A stretch of DNA of 64,000 nucleotides from JAUSPI01 sp964454305. Lineage in GTDB: Bacteria > Desulfobacterota > Syntrophia > Syntrophales > JADFWA01. Each line of letters starts with the position of its first letter. Positions within the stretch are counted from its first letter, which is position 1. Shown here in pieces: positions 51,103 to 60,020 of the stretch. The notes under the pieces are model-generated. The model did not search any database, was not told the DNA's origin, and saw only the letters and a list, made by a program, of their open reading frames with translations. A program made the position numbers and the translations under genes. Location: positions 1 to 64,000 of the forward strand of contig CAYVXX010000002.1 of assembly GCA_964454305.1 (NCBI GenBank), read 5' to 3'.

Positions 51103-51555
51103 TTCTTTTTACTCTCTCTCCCAAAAAGATTATTACACGAAAAATCCCTTTTTGAAAAGCTTTCTAATCGTATATTTATCACCTCATCTTGATGGAAAGC
51201 AGGATCAATCGTTAAGAAATACCAGCACTATGTTGGGCTGTTTATTAAACCTGCAACGGCCTCAAAATTCATCCTGGACAGATTTCATAACACCTTAATT
51301 CTAAAATAAAATTCAAGCATTAAAAGCATGGTCTGTTAAATCAGACACATTTACAAAATAATCTTGACATTGCTCGAATTTCTTGTTATTAGCGGAGCTC
51401 AGTTTAATGCTGATAATTGGGTACAAGTTTTTAGAAAGCGCTTTATCGTTATTTTTATTTTTTAGTGAAGTTATAATGGGAATCCCTTTCCGGTCAGGCA
51501 AGGGGATTTCCGGGTTGTATCGGTATAAAAAAGTCACGTTATCAGGAGGTTGGAA
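51103..51555. other. Intergenic region upstream of Na+-pump module
   Basis: The right part carries the oadG promoter (51364-51392) and a leader of about 155 bases. The hairpin CCGGTCAGGCAAGGGG... region at 51490 is weak. The left part has no recognisable gene or repeat. Confidence 0.5.
51364..51392 (+). promoter_or_regulatory. Promoter of the Na+-pump decarboxylase module
   Basis: TTGACA, 17 bases, TATTAG. The upstream half, TTGACATTGCTC, is the same as in the rhomboid promoter at 44739. Confidence 0.6.
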
Positions 51556-51693
51556 ATGTTTGGAGAAGCGTTAAAGGTTTTTGCTGTGGGATTTAGCGGT
51601 GTTTTTCTCTGCCTTATAATATTAATGTTATCAGTTATGCTCTTTGGGAAAATCGCTGCTACGTTTACGAAAAAAGAGAAGAAGGAAAGTTAA
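51556..51693 (+). CDS. Na+-pump decarboxylase gamma subunit (OadG-like)
   Basis: The 45-residue protein has a single membrane helix (GFSGVFLCLIILMLSVMLFG) and a short basic tail (TFTKKEKKES). This size and pattern, directly before the beta subunit, are typical of OadG/MmdD, which anchors the alpha subunit to the membrane-bound beta subunit. AGGAGG lies six bases upstream of the ATG. The gene is short enough to be missed by ordinary gene finding. Confidence 0.8.
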   Translation: MFGEALKVFAVGFSGVFLCLIILMLSVMLFGKIAATFTKKEKKES

Positions 51694-51743
51694 CCAAAGA
51701 CATTCCATCTTCCGTAAGGTAATAAGGAGGTAAAATAATAGAT

Positions 51744-52868
51744 ATGGATTTCAGTTTATTTCTAAAGGTTTTTCAAAGCACAGGGTTTATGAGCATAACC
51801 TTCGGAAACGTTATAATGTGGATAATAGCTTTTACTTTTATCTATCTTGCTATAACTAAGAATTACGAACCTTTGCTTCTGGTACCCATAGGTTTTGGAA
51901 TATTCGTTGTAAACCTTCCCCTGGTAAATGTTATGGAAGAAGGTGTAGGCCTTCTCTGGGTTTTTTATCATTTCACTATCGATAAATGGGATTTGTTGCC
52001 GCCGATTATCTTTATGGGTATCGGAGCCTTGACCGATTTCGGGCCGGTTTTAGCCAATCCGAAGACCCTTCTCCTCGGCGCGGCGGCACAATTCGGTGTT
52101 TATATCGCTTTCTTTATTGCTCTCATGTTAGGATTTAATCTCCAGGAAGCCGCCTCAATAGGAATCATCGGAGGGGCCGACGGTCCTACAACGATATTCT
52201 TAACGGCGCAGCTTGCTCCACATCTCTTAGGCGCGACAGCATTGGCAGCCTATTCATACATGGCGATGGTACCGATTATCCAGCCGCCGATAATGAATCT
52301 TATGACGACCCAGGCGGAGCGCAAAATCAAGATGAAACAGTCTCGGCCGGTCGGTAAGCTTGAAAGGATTTGCTTCCCGTTGGTGGCGACAGGAGTCATC
52401 TGCTTACTTATCCCCGAATCGGCACCGCTGATGGCAATGCTGATGCTGGGAAATCTGTTCAAAGAATGCGGTGTGGTGGAACGTCTCTCCAAAACGGCAT
52501 CAAATGAGCTGATAAATATTGTAACGATATTCTTAGGTCTCTGTGTTGGCGCCGCTATGCCGGCTTCGCTCTTTTTGAGACCGCAATCGCTTTTCATATT
52601 CTGCCTTGGACTGGTCGCCTTCGCTTTCAGCACAGTCGGAGGTCTTGCGCTGGCCAAAATTTTCAACCTTTTCCTGAAAGAGAAGATAAATCCTCTGATC
52701 GGCTCGGCCGGTGTGTCGGCGGTTCCCATGGCTGCGCGTGTCTCGCAGGTTGTGGCGTCAAAAAATGACAAGCGTAATTTTATTCTTATGCACGCGATGG
52801 GACCCAATGTGGCCGGCGTGATTGGTACAGTATCAGCAGCAGGACTATTTCTGACGTTATTAAAGTAA
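51744..52868 (+). CDS. oadB: Na+-translocating decarboxylase beta subunit
   Basis: The 374-residue membrane protein carries the family signatures: MGIGALTDFGPVLANPKTLL with the Na+-site aspartate, IGIIGGADGPTTIFL and GSAGVSAVPMAARVSQ. It pumps Na+ out using the free energy of decarboxylating an acyl-CoA or oxaloacetate. Substrate is set by the alpha subunit, which is not in this window. GGAGG precedes the start. Confidence 0.93.
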   Translation: MDFSLFLKVFQSTGFMSITFGNVIMWIIAFTFIYLAITKNYEPLLLVPIGFGIFVVNLPLVNVMEEGVGLLWVFYHFTIDKWDLLPPIIFMGIGALTDFGPVLANPKTLLLGAAAQFGVYIAFFIALMLGFNLQEAASIGIIGGADGPTTIFLTAQLAPHLLGATALAAYSYMAMVPIIQPPIMNLMTTQAERKIKMKQSRPVGKLERICFPLVATGVICLLIPESAPLMAMLMLGNLFKECGVVERLSKTASNELINIVTIFLGLCVGAAMPASLFLRPQSLFIFCLGLVAFAFSTVGGLALAKIFNLFLKEKINPLIGSAGVSAVPMAARVSQVVASKNDKRNFILMHAMGPNVAGVIGTVSAAGLFLTLLK

Positions 52869-52939
52869 CAGGAATTAATCCCCGTTCGTGTTTAAGTATA
52901 TGGGGTAATTCGATAAAAAACTTAAAAGGAGGAATGCAA

Positions 52940-53155
52940 ATGAGTGAAGAAATACTCGCTCCAATGCCGGGAAACATTTGGCAGATTCTTGTGAAACCTG
53001 GTCAGGAAGTAAAGGAAGATGATGAACTTCTGGTACTCGAGGCGATGAAAATGGAAAACCCCATCTTCTCTCCAATAGACGGTGTAGTAAAAGAAATCAA
53101 CGTAAAAGAGAAAGATGCTGTGGATGTTGATCAGCTCTTGATGACCATAGAGTAA
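52940..53155 (+). CDS. Biotin carrier protein of Na+-pump decarboxylase
   Basis: The 71-residue biotinyl domain starts EILAPMPGNIWQILVKPGQE and has EAMKMENP with the biotinylated Lys37. It shuttles the carboxyl group from the carboxyltransferase to the beta subunit. The start at 52940 has AGGAGGA about seven bases upstream, better placed than the ATG at 52934. It is followed by a strong terminator. Confidence 0.9.
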   Translation: MSEEILAPMPGNIWQILVKPGQEVKEDDELLVLEAMKMENPIFSPIDGVVKEINVKEKDAVDVDQLLMTIE

Positions 53156-53212
53156 AGACATCGTATCGGCACAAACGATACACCAAAAGTAGCTTTAGTT
53201 TATACTATCGGT

Positions 53213-53248
53213 AAAAGCCCCTCTAATAGTTATATTAGAGGGGCTTTT
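53213..53248 (+). terminator. Intrinsic terminator after biotin carrier gene
   Basis: AAAAGCCCCTCTAATA pairs perfectly with TATTAGAGGGGCTTTT across a four-base loop. It ends the oadG-oadB-biotin carrier transcript. Confidence 0.92.
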
Positions 53249-53338
53249 GCGTTTTCGAAGGCAGAAAACTGTCCTCGTTCCTTTTTCCCCTGACCTCTTT
53301 GCCATTCCTTTCAATGGCAGGCGAGGCACCGCTGTATT

Positions 53339-53505
53339 GAATCTCCCCGCAACTTGTTGCGGGGAACGAAGTAATTCGAAGAATAATCTCCGACTGTTTA
53401 GTAAGTTAGAAAATATTTTCGTTAACGCATTTATCCCCTTTAGTGGGACTTATCCCGTTTATCGGGGTAAGGAAAATGTTTATTTTTTATTCGCTCGCTG
53501 TTCAG
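53339..53505. repeat. Hairpin-rich repeat family A, copy 2
   Basis: CCCCGCAAC facing GTTGCGGGG, then AATCTCCGACTGTTTAGTAAG, then the same core as copy 1 from GTTAACGCATTTATCCCC through GGGGTAAGGAAAAT. Compared with copy 1 it has an extra segment after the first hairpin and lacks the final GC-rich hairpin. Confidence 0.8.
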
Positions 53506-53514
53506 TTCATCCAT

Positions 53515-53539
53515 GGGAACAGATTTCAAATCTGTTCCC
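53515..53539. repeat. Perfect 25-bp palindrome
   Basis: GGGAACAGATTT and its exact complement flank a single C. It has no T-tract and follows repeat A copy 2 directly. The remaining sequence to 53672 shows nothing recognisable. Confidence 0.7.
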
Positions 53540-53672
53540 CTAAGCTTGACTTACCATTTATTTACAGATATCATAACGTTCAAAAAATCTAATCTGCCGG
53601 TTTGATTGCAAGTATCTTATCCCAGGCTGAAACACTGGCAGATCAGACCTGGCCTTCGGACACAAAATTTCT

Positions 53673-55190
53673 ATGGAAACTTTTGCCTTAGCGGCGATCA
53701 GCCTTACAATTTCGATTTCCCTTTTAATCAAAAAAAAACGGAATCCCGTCTACCTGTCCTTTGCCCTTTTATGCTTTGCGCTCTTTTTACAAAAGACAGG
53801 GGTTTTTTTCTACGGAATCTTCAATATTGCTTTCTGGAAAGCTATCTACTATCTGGGTTTTCTTTCAATCCCTCCGCTGCTGCTCGCTTTCAGCCGGTTC
53901 TTCATCACTCGGCAAATCTTTCCAAAGAGAGTCATAGCATTAACCACATTCGGCAGTTTCTTGATAGGAGGTGCACTGTTTACAACTTTCCACAGATGGC
54001 CTCATGTGGCTATCATCCCGTACGTCTACGTTGGCCTCGCCGTGGTTTACTGCTATGCAGCTTTTCTTGCTTCCATTAAAAAAAGGTCATCGGATATAGA
54101 AAAAAAACGGATGATTTATTTAGCCATCGCCTGCGCCATGGCAGTAGTGGTAAGTATTTCTGATATATTCCACCTCTATGGGTATGCAATTCCTTCCTTC
54201 TCAAACATTGCAATAGCTGCCCTGATATATTTTACTCTGATTATTATTACTTATCCCCATCTTCCGGAATTCTATGAAATTATGGCCAGGGCTCTTATAA
54301 TTTTCATCCTTACATTGTTCGCAGCCATCGTATGTTACCTCGTCATCGGCCTCTTTGGAGAGGGTTCGGCACTGCCCCCCATTAACATTATCTTTATGAC
54401 GTCTTTCATAATCGTTATCTTTATTGATCCCGTCAAACTGATACTAAAAAAAATTGCCAGCTTTCTTTTCTTTGACGGCAGGGATGTATTCACATCCCTT
54501 TATGCCATCGACGAAAAACTGGAGAATGAAAAATCAGTGCTTCTGGAAGAGATGGCAACCGGCCTTGCCCATGAAATAAGAAATCCTCTCGGTTCCATCA
54601 AGGGAGCCGCACAGTACCTGAGATCAGAAGTTGATACCGCTGAGAACCGAAATCTTCTTGATATCATCACGGAAGAGGTGGATCGGCTGAGTAATGTCGT
54701 TTCACAATTTCTCAATTATGCCAAGCCCTATACGGTCAATGCAAAAAAGCAAAATATCAACCACATTATAGAAAAAACCATCGCCCTGATCAAGGCAGAT
54801 AACCTGTCAGAAAAGATAGTCATTAGAGAAAACCTGTCCCCGGATCTGCCGGAAGTAAATGTGGACGGTGAGCAACTGATGCAGGTTTTTCTTAACATTG
54901 CATTTAATGGAATTGAGGCAATGCCTGAAGAAGGGACTCTGAGTTTCACTACATCACAGATCGAGAAAGAAGATGCCACCATCATAGAGATCGCTGTCAA
55001 GGACACCGGCAGAGGCATAAATAAGGAAGACATGGAAAATGTATTCAAACCCTTTTTCACAACCAAAGAAAAAGGGACTGGGCTCGGCCTCCCGATTTGC
55101 CAGAGAATTATCACAAAACATGGTGGTCATATTGAGGTAAAATCAAATCCAGGTAAAGGAACAACATTTTATATAAGAATTAAATCATGA
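53673..55190 (+). CDS. Membrane sensor histidine kinase
   Basis: The 505-residue protein has eight or so N-terminal membrane helices (residues 1-270), with no extracellular sensor domain. A HisKA domain carries His300 in LAHEIRNPLGSIKGAA, and the HATPase domain has VFLNIAFNGIEAMPEEG, VKDTGRGI and TKEKGTGLGLPICQRIITKHGG. It should phosphorylate the NtrC-type regulator encoded 136 bases downstream. The signal is unknown. Confidence 0.92.
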   Translation: METFALAAISLTISISLLIKKKRNPVYLSFALLCFALFLQKTGVFFYGIFNIAFWKAIYYLGFLSIPPLLLAFSRFFITRQIFPKRVIALTTFGSFLIGGALFTTFHRWPHVAIIPYVYVGLAVVYCYAAFLASIKKRSSDIEKKRMIYLAIACAMAVVVSISDIFHLYGYAIPSFSNIAIAALIYFTLIIITYPHLPEFYEIMARALIIFILTLFAAIVCYLVIGLFGEGSALPPINIIFMTSFIIVIFIDPVKLILKKIASFLFFDGRDVFTSLYAIDEKLENEKSVLLEEMATGLAHEIRNPLGSIKGAAQYLRSEVDTAENRNLLDIITEEVDRLSNVVSQFLNYAKPYTVNAKKQNINHIIEKTIALIKADNLSEKIVIRENLSPDLPEVNVDGEQLMQVFLNIAFNGIEAMPEEGTLSFTTSQIEKEDATIIEIAVKDTGRGINKEDMENVFKPFFTTKEKGTGLGLPICQRIITKHGGHIEVKSNPGKGTTFYIRIKS

Positions 55191-55326
55191 CACCGGTCAG
55201 CTTTGAATCAAAGAATAGCAAAAGGAGACAACAGAATATCCTGTCACACTTTTTTGCCGATTTCCGATTGCCGGCCAGATAAAATAACCTTGACAGCGAT
55301 ACAGTGCCATAATAGGTTAATAAGTT

Positions 55327-56694
55327 ATGCAAAGAATTTTAGTTGTTGATGACGAATTGAATATGCGGCTGGTCTTGAAAGCCATGCTTGAAAAAGAAAA
55401 CTATGAGGTTGCTACTGCCTTCAATGGTCTTAAAGCCCTCGATATCCTCGCGACCAGCGAAGTTGCAGTCGTTGTAACCGACCTAAAAATGCCCGGGCTT
55501 GACGGCATGGGTCTTCTGGAGAAGGTGGTCCGTGACTACCCCTCCATACCGGTTATTATCATTACCGCTCACGGCACGATAGACACAGCGGTGGACGCCC
55601 TGAAAAAAGGGGCATTTGATTACATTACCAAACCCTTTGAACAGGATGACTTCAAGAACGTTATTAACAAGGCATTTAAAACCAGATTATTGAATGAAGA
55701 TGAATTGGTTTTGAGTCCCGATGAAATAGACAGGTATGAAATTATAGGTTCCAGTAAAAGCATCACGGAAACATTTGATACGATTAAAAAAGTGGCCCCC
55801 ACGACGACTACAATTCTCATTACAGGAGAAACAGGAACGGGAAAGGAGCTCGTTGCCAACGCAATCCACAGAAACAGCCCCCGTAAAAACGATCCGTTCA
55901 TTAAAATCAACTGTTCTGCCATCTCAGAAAATCTGATAGAGAGCGAACTTTTCGGTTATGAGAGAGGAGCCTTTACAGGTGCAATTTCAAGGAAGCCGGG
56001 GAGATTTGAACTCGCCCACAAGGGAACCCTCTTTCTCGACGAGGTAGGCGACATTCCAAAAGAGATGCAGGTAAAACTCCTCAGAGTAATACAGGATCAC
56101 GAGTTTGAACGGGTGGGGGGACTCCAGACAATAAAGGTCGATGTAAGGTTGATTACAGCCACAAACAGAAACCTCCTCCAGGACGTAAAGGAAGGAAATT
56201 TCAGGGCTGATCTCTATTACAGGCTTAATGTCTTGCCTGTTCACCTCTCGCCTCTGAGAGAAAGACCAGAAGATATCAAACTCTTAACCGATTATTTTAC
56301 AGAAAAATTCAACACAAAACTTAATCGAAAGATTAAACACATCGATCCACGGGTAAGAGAACTGTTGCTCAATTACAGCTGGCCCGGAAACATCAGGGAA
56401 CTGGAAAATCTTATTGAAAGACTTGTATTGATGGCCAAAGGGGATAGTATCGTCCTCGAAGACATCCCCGCAGAGTTGAAATCTCAGGACGATACGGCAG
56501 CAATTCTCCGGCCTGAAGATCACAAAAAATCTTTTAAAAACATTATTAAAAGCAAGACGGCGGAAATAGAAAAGCAGATGATCATCAAGGTTCTGGAGAC
56601 GTGTGGCGGTAATATAACAAAGGCGGCTATGTGGCTCGGTCTCAGCAGAAGAGGACTCCATCTTAAAATGGAAAAATATAACCTCCGGAAATAA
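55327..56694 (+). CDS. NtrC-family sigma-54-dependent response regulator
   Basis: The 455-residue regulator has a receiver domain (phospho-acceptor Asp52 in VVVTDLKMPGLDG), an AAA+ domain with Walker A GETGTGKELVANAIH, an intact GAFTGA loop for sigma-54 contact and the arginine finger region NYSWPGNIRELENLIERLV. A Fis-type helix-turn-helix ends it (GNITKAAMWLGLSRRGLH). All elements for activating sigma-54 promoters are present. Its target genes are unknown; no clear -24/-12 promoter was seen nearby. Confidence 0.95.
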   Translation: MQRILVVDDELNMRLVLKAMLEKENYEVATAFNGLKALDILATSEVAVVVTDLKMPGLDGMGLLEKVVRDYPSIPVIIITAHGTIDTAVDALKKGAFDYITKPFEQDDFKNVINKAFKTRLLNEDELVLSPDEIDRYEIIGSSKSITETFDTIKKVAPTTTTILITGETGTGKELVANAIHRNSPRKNDPFIKINCSAISENLIESELFGYERGAFTGAISRKPGRFELAHKGTLFLDEVGDIPKEMQVKLLRVIQDHEFERVGGLQTIKVDVRLITATNRNLLQDVKEGNFRADLYYRLNVLPVHLSPLRERPEDIKLLTDYFTEKFNTKLNRKIKHIDPRVRELLLNYSWPGNIRELENLIERLVLMAKGDSIVLEDIPAELKSQDDTAAILRPEDHKKSFKNIIKSKTAEIEKQMIIKVLETCGGNITKAAMWLGLSRRGLHLKMEKYNLRK

Positions 56695-56733
56695 GGAAAA
56701 TACCTCTCAGCTCCACTATAAAGAGAAACAAAA

Positions 56734-57549
56734 ATGGATGTTTTATTATTTAAAATTGCTCTTTGTGCTTATTTTGTAAGTACTCTGGGATATATTACAT
56801 CTCTTCTCTTTAAGAGGGTATTTGTGGCCAGGGTTTCTACATGGATTCTTGTCCTGGCTTTTATTATACACGGTTTTTCTTTTCTTTTCCGGTGCATGGA
56901 AACCGGTCACAGTCCATTTATCAATCTGTACGATTCCCTTTCTTTTTTTGCATGGACAATAACCGGCACTTATCTTGCCTTCCAGGTTAAGACAAAAACG
57001 AGGGTTCTCGGCGCTTTTGTGTCACCTCTTGCCTTCTTGCTCATGGTGGTGGCATCCGTCCAATTAGGCGGGGAGGTTTCCATATCGTCCATCTTACAGG
57101 GACGCCTGGTAATTGTTCACGTAATATTGTCTGTCTCAGGTGAAGCTCTTTTCACCCTTGCGTGTTGTGCCAGTGTTATGTATCTGATTCAGGAAAATTT
57201 TATAAAAAATAAAAAGGGTGGCGGGTATAGCAGGCTCCTCCCTTCGCTGCGGGATCTGGACAGGATAAATCACATCTGTCTCCTGTGGGGTTTCCCTATG
57301 TTAACAATGGGAATTATTGCCGGATCAATCTGGGCACGGACTGCCTGGGGTAGTCACTGGCAGTGGGACCCAAAACAGATATGGACCATGTTTGCCTGGA
57401 TATTCTATGCCCTTTTATTACACCAAAGACTTGCCATAGGATGGAAGGGTAAAAAAGTTGCCCTTTTTTCCATTGTTGCTTTCTTGATTTTGCTTTTTTC
57501 TTTTGTCGGAGCGAACACGTTTTTTATAACATCACACAGGTTTATGTAA
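56734..57549 (+). CDS. CcsA/HemX-type cytochrome c biogenesis protein
   Basis: The 271-residue membrane protein has eight helices. The WWD-like heme-handling segment is WGSHWQWDPKQIWTMFAW, with LAFQVKTKTRVLG and PFINLYDSLSFFAW nearby. These are typical of CcsA/CcsB (system II) and its relative HemX. It precedes hemA, a very common arrangement; HemX can influence HemA amount, while CcsA moves heme for c-type cytochromes. No ResB partner is adjacent, so HemX is possible. Confidence 0.85.
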   Translation: MDVLLFKIALCAYFVSTLGYITSLLFKRVFVARVSTWILVLAFIIHGFSFLFRCMETGHSPFINLYDSLSFFAWTITGTYLAFQVKTKTRVLGAFVSPLAFLLMVVASVQLGGEVSISSILQGRLVIVHVILSVSGEALFTLACCASVMYLIQENFIKNKKGGGYSRLLPSLRDLDRINHICLLWGFPMLTMGIIAGSIWARTAWGSHWQWDPKQIWTMFAWIFYALLLHQRLAIGWKGKKVALFSIVAFLILLFSFVGANTFFITSHRFM

Positions 57550-57560
57550 GAATAAATTTC

Positions 57561-57623
57561 AGGAGCCAAAATTCAGAAGGAAATCGGATATATCATCAAT
57601 ATAATCTTTTTGTTCTGGCTCCT
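57561..57623. repeat. Inverted repeat upstream of hemA
   Basis: AGGAGCCA and TGGCTCCT lie about 47 bases apart in the spacer before hemA, and both flanks contain AATTC-type sequence (ATTCAGAA, GAATTCTGG). The type resembles dispersed spacer repeats. It could fold in the message upstream of the hemA start. Confidence 0.4.
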
Positions 57624-57649
57624 GAATTCTGGATTCTATTTTTGTGCTA

Positions 57650-58918
57650 ATGAACATAATATTGATTGGGATAAATCACAGGACAGCTCCTGTAGAAATA
57701 AGGGAGAAGCTTTCCATTAACTGCGAGGACAACGACCGGCCTCTGGTAGAAATAATGAGTGTCCCGCAGATACGTGAGAGTTTGTTTCTTTCCACCTGCA
57801 ACCGTGTGGAGGTGCTTGCAGGTGTGTCGGATATACATTCTGCCGTAGAAAACTTAAAATCTGTCATTTTTTCTCTCGGTAATTTATCTTCAAAAGAGCT
57901 GGAAAAATGCCTTTATATTTATCACAGCGATGATGCGGTAAGACATTTGTTCCGGGTGGCTTCGAGTATTGATTCCATGGTCATGGGAGAACCGCAGATA
58001 CTGGGACAGGTCAAAGATGCTTATCGCCGCTGTGTAGAACATAACTCGTCAGGAGTTATTCTGAATAAGCTGCTTCACCATGCCTTCCGGGTGGCAAAGA
58101 GGGTAAGGACGGAAACCGGTATTTCCAGTAATGCCGTTTCGGTAAGTTTCACAGCAGTAAAGCTGGCAAAAAAGATACTTGGCGATCTCAGGGGGAAAAC
58201 CATTCTTCTTGTTGGTGCCGGTGAGATGTCAGAACTGGCAGCAAAACATTTGATGAGTAGTGGGGTTTCCAAAATTATTGTGGCCAATAGAACCTATGGG
58301 CAGGCTGTGAAGCTGGCGGATGATTTTCACGGAACACCAATAAATTTTGACCTTCTTGAAGAAAAACTCAAAGAAGTGGATATAGTAATCAGTTCTACAG
58401 GCGCGCCCGGTTATATTATCGGAAAAGAGATAATCGCCTCCGCATTGCGCAGACGCAATAACAGATTAATGTTCTTGATTGACATAGCAGTACCGAGGGA
58501 CATCGATCCCGAGGTGAACACAATAGACAATGTTTATCTTTATAATATCGATAACCTCCAGGAAATTGTTGATGAAAACATAAGCATCAGGATGAGAGAG
58601 GCCGAAAAAGCCGAGACAATTATAGATGAGGAGGTTCTTAAATTTTCCGGATGGTTCAAGACGCTCGAAGCAGTTCCAACCATCGTTTCTCTCAGAGAAA
58701 AAGTGGATGAGATTACTGAGAGTGAACTGCAAAAATCGGCTTCCTGGATGAGGAATTTAGGTGAAGAGGAAAAGGAAAACATAAAAATCCTGATTTCTTC
58801 CGTGACAAATAAAATGCTCCATGATCCGATAACAGGTCTTAAGGAGGAAAGTCAAAATGACGGTGCCGCTCCTTACATAGCGGCTATCAGAAGATTATTC
58901 AGATTAGATGATGACTGA
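57650..58918 (+). CDS. hemA: Glutamyl-tRNA reductase
   Basis: The 422-residue enzyme reduces glutamyl-tRNA to glutamate-1-semialdehyde, the first step of tetrapyrrole synthesis. The catalytic Cys50 is in FLSTCNRVEV; MVMGEPQILGQVKDAYR and LLVGAGEMSELAAKHLM (NADPH site) follow. The ATG at 57650 starts NIILIGINHRTAPVEIREK, the conserved N-terminus; a GTG two codons earlier is also open. hemL is not in this cluster. Confidence 0.95.
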   Translation: MNIILIGINHRTAPVEIREKLSINCEDNDRPLVEIMSVPQIRESLFLSTCNRVEVLAGVSDIHSAVENLKSVIFSLGNLSSKELEKCLYIYHSDDAVRHLFRVASSIDSMVMGEPQILGQVKDAYRRCVEHNSSGVILNKLLHHAFRVAKRVRTETGISSNAVSVSFTAVKLAKKILGDLRGKTILLVGAGEMSELAAKHLMSSGVSKIIVANRTYGQAVKLADDFHGTPINFDLLEEKLKEVDIVISSTGAPGYIIGKEIIASALRRRNNRLMFLIDIAVPRDIDPEVNTIDNVYLYNIDNLQEIVDENISIRMREAEKAETIIDEEVLKFSGWFKTLEAVPTIVSLREKVDEITESELQKSASWMRNLGEEEKENIKILISSVTNKMLHDPITGLKEESQNDGAAPYIAAIRRLFRLDDD

Positions 58919-58985
58919 TCTTTCCTTGTCCTAACATTTAAGGAGGAAAGGAGCCTTCAATTTTAGCATCAAACGGAGGTGGCAC

Positions 58986-59912
58986 ATTAAGGAAATCATA
59001 AGAATAGGAACACGCGGAAGTAATCTGGCGCTGAAACAGGCACACTGGGTGGCCGACAGGCTGAAAAAGAAATACCCCGACATGATTACGGAGATTTCCG
59101 TAATCAAAACAAAGGGAGACAGGATGCAAAATATTTCTTTGGCCGGTATCGGGGGAAAGGGTGTTTTTGTCAAGGAGATTGAAGAAGCACTCCTTAAAGG
59201 CGACCTTGCGATTGCTGTGCACAGTATGAAGGATGTTCCCACAGAACTTCCGGAAGAGTTGGAAATAGGAGTCGTGACCGAAAGAGAGGATCCCAGAGAT
59301 GTTCTGATATCACGGGAAAACGTGAAAATAGAGGATCTGCCAACCGGAGCCCGGATAGGTACAGGTTCCCTCAGAAGGGCATTACAACTGCGTAATCTGA
59401 TGCCGGATGTCAAAATCGTTTCTATCCGGGGCAATCTGGACACGAGAATAAAAAAGCTGAAAACAGATAATCTTGATGGCGTGGTGGTTGCAGCGGCCGG
59501 GATGAAACGTATGGGATGGGAAGAGAGTGTCTCCCAATTCATCCCCATCGAAGTAATGGTCCCCTCCCCCGGACAGGGTGCGCTTGGTATAGAACTACGA
59601 AAGGATGATGAAGAAATAAGAGACATTGTCTCCTTTCTCAATCACAGCTCATCGTCGATTGAAGTTATGGCCGAAAGGGCTTTTTTAACACAATTGGGGG
59701 GAGGATGTCAGGTACCGATAGCGGCTTTCGGTAAAAAACAGGACGATGAATTAATTTTAAGAGGCCTTGTGGGAAGTCTTGATGGAGAGATCATTATAGT
59801 GGATGAGATAACAGGAAACAGCGAAGATTGGGAAGAATTAGGAAAGAAGCTGGCCGAGAATATCTGGTCGAGAGGTGGTCGGGAGATACTGGAGGAGATA
59901 TACGATAGATAA
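58986..59912 (+). CDS. hemC: Hydroxymethylbilane synthase with an apparent ATT start
   Basis: The protein joins four porphobilinogen units into hydroxymethylbilane. The conserved N-terminus (KEIIRIGTRGSNLALKQAHW) is encoded from 58989, but no ATG, GTG or TTG occurs in frame between the stop at 58932 and GTG at 59049, which lies inside the conserved part. An ATT at 58986 has GGAGG six bases before it and is the best start. The cofactor cysteine (FLTQLGGGCQVPIAAF) and the arginine-rich active-site blocks (RRALQLRNLMP, GNLDTRIKKL) are intact. About 308 residues. Confidence 0.88.
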   Translation: MKEIIRIGTRGSNLALKQAHWVADRLKKKYPDMITEISVIKTKGDRMQNISLAGIGGKGVFVKEIEEALLKGDLAIAVHSMKDVPTELPEELEIGVVTEREDPRDVLISRENVKIEDLPTGARIGTGSLRRALQLRNLMPDVKIVSIRGNLDTRIKKLKTDNLDGVVVAAAGMKRMGWEESVSQFIPIEVMVPSPGQGALGIELRKDDEEIRDIVSFLNHSSSSIEVMAERAFLTQLGGGCQVPIAAFGKKQDDELILRGLVGSLDGEIIIVDEITGNSEDWEELGKKLAENIWSRGGREILEEIYDR

Positions 59913-60020
59913 GCGGTCAGCAATCAGTAAGATAAAGAAAGCTATCTTCTGCCTGATTCTTTGTTTTTACTAAAAACTGACGGCTGACTGTTAATCGCCA
60001 ACAGAAGGAGATTTCAATCC
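59913..60020. repeat. Short inverted repeat before cobA-hemD
   Basis: GGTCAGCAATCAGT (59915) and ACTGACGGCTGACTG (59978) are partly complementary and lie in the spacer between hemC and the next gene. It looks like a member of another short dispersed family. A start-proximal AAGGAG belongs to the next gene. Confidence 0.4.

Noticed and set aside
45722..53505. CRISPR array suggested by repeated GC-rich hairpins
   Set aside because: The copies are kilobases apart, with no regular spacers and no cas genes in the window.
55191..57643. Sigma-54 (-24/-12) promoters near the NtrC-type regulator
   Set aside because: No TGGCAC-N5-TTGC element was found by eye in the neighbouring spacers.
59049..59912. 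GTG at 59049 as the start of hemC
   Set aside because: It would remove the conserved IGTRGSNLALKQ block, which is required in the family. The upstream frame encodes it, so the start must lie before 58998.
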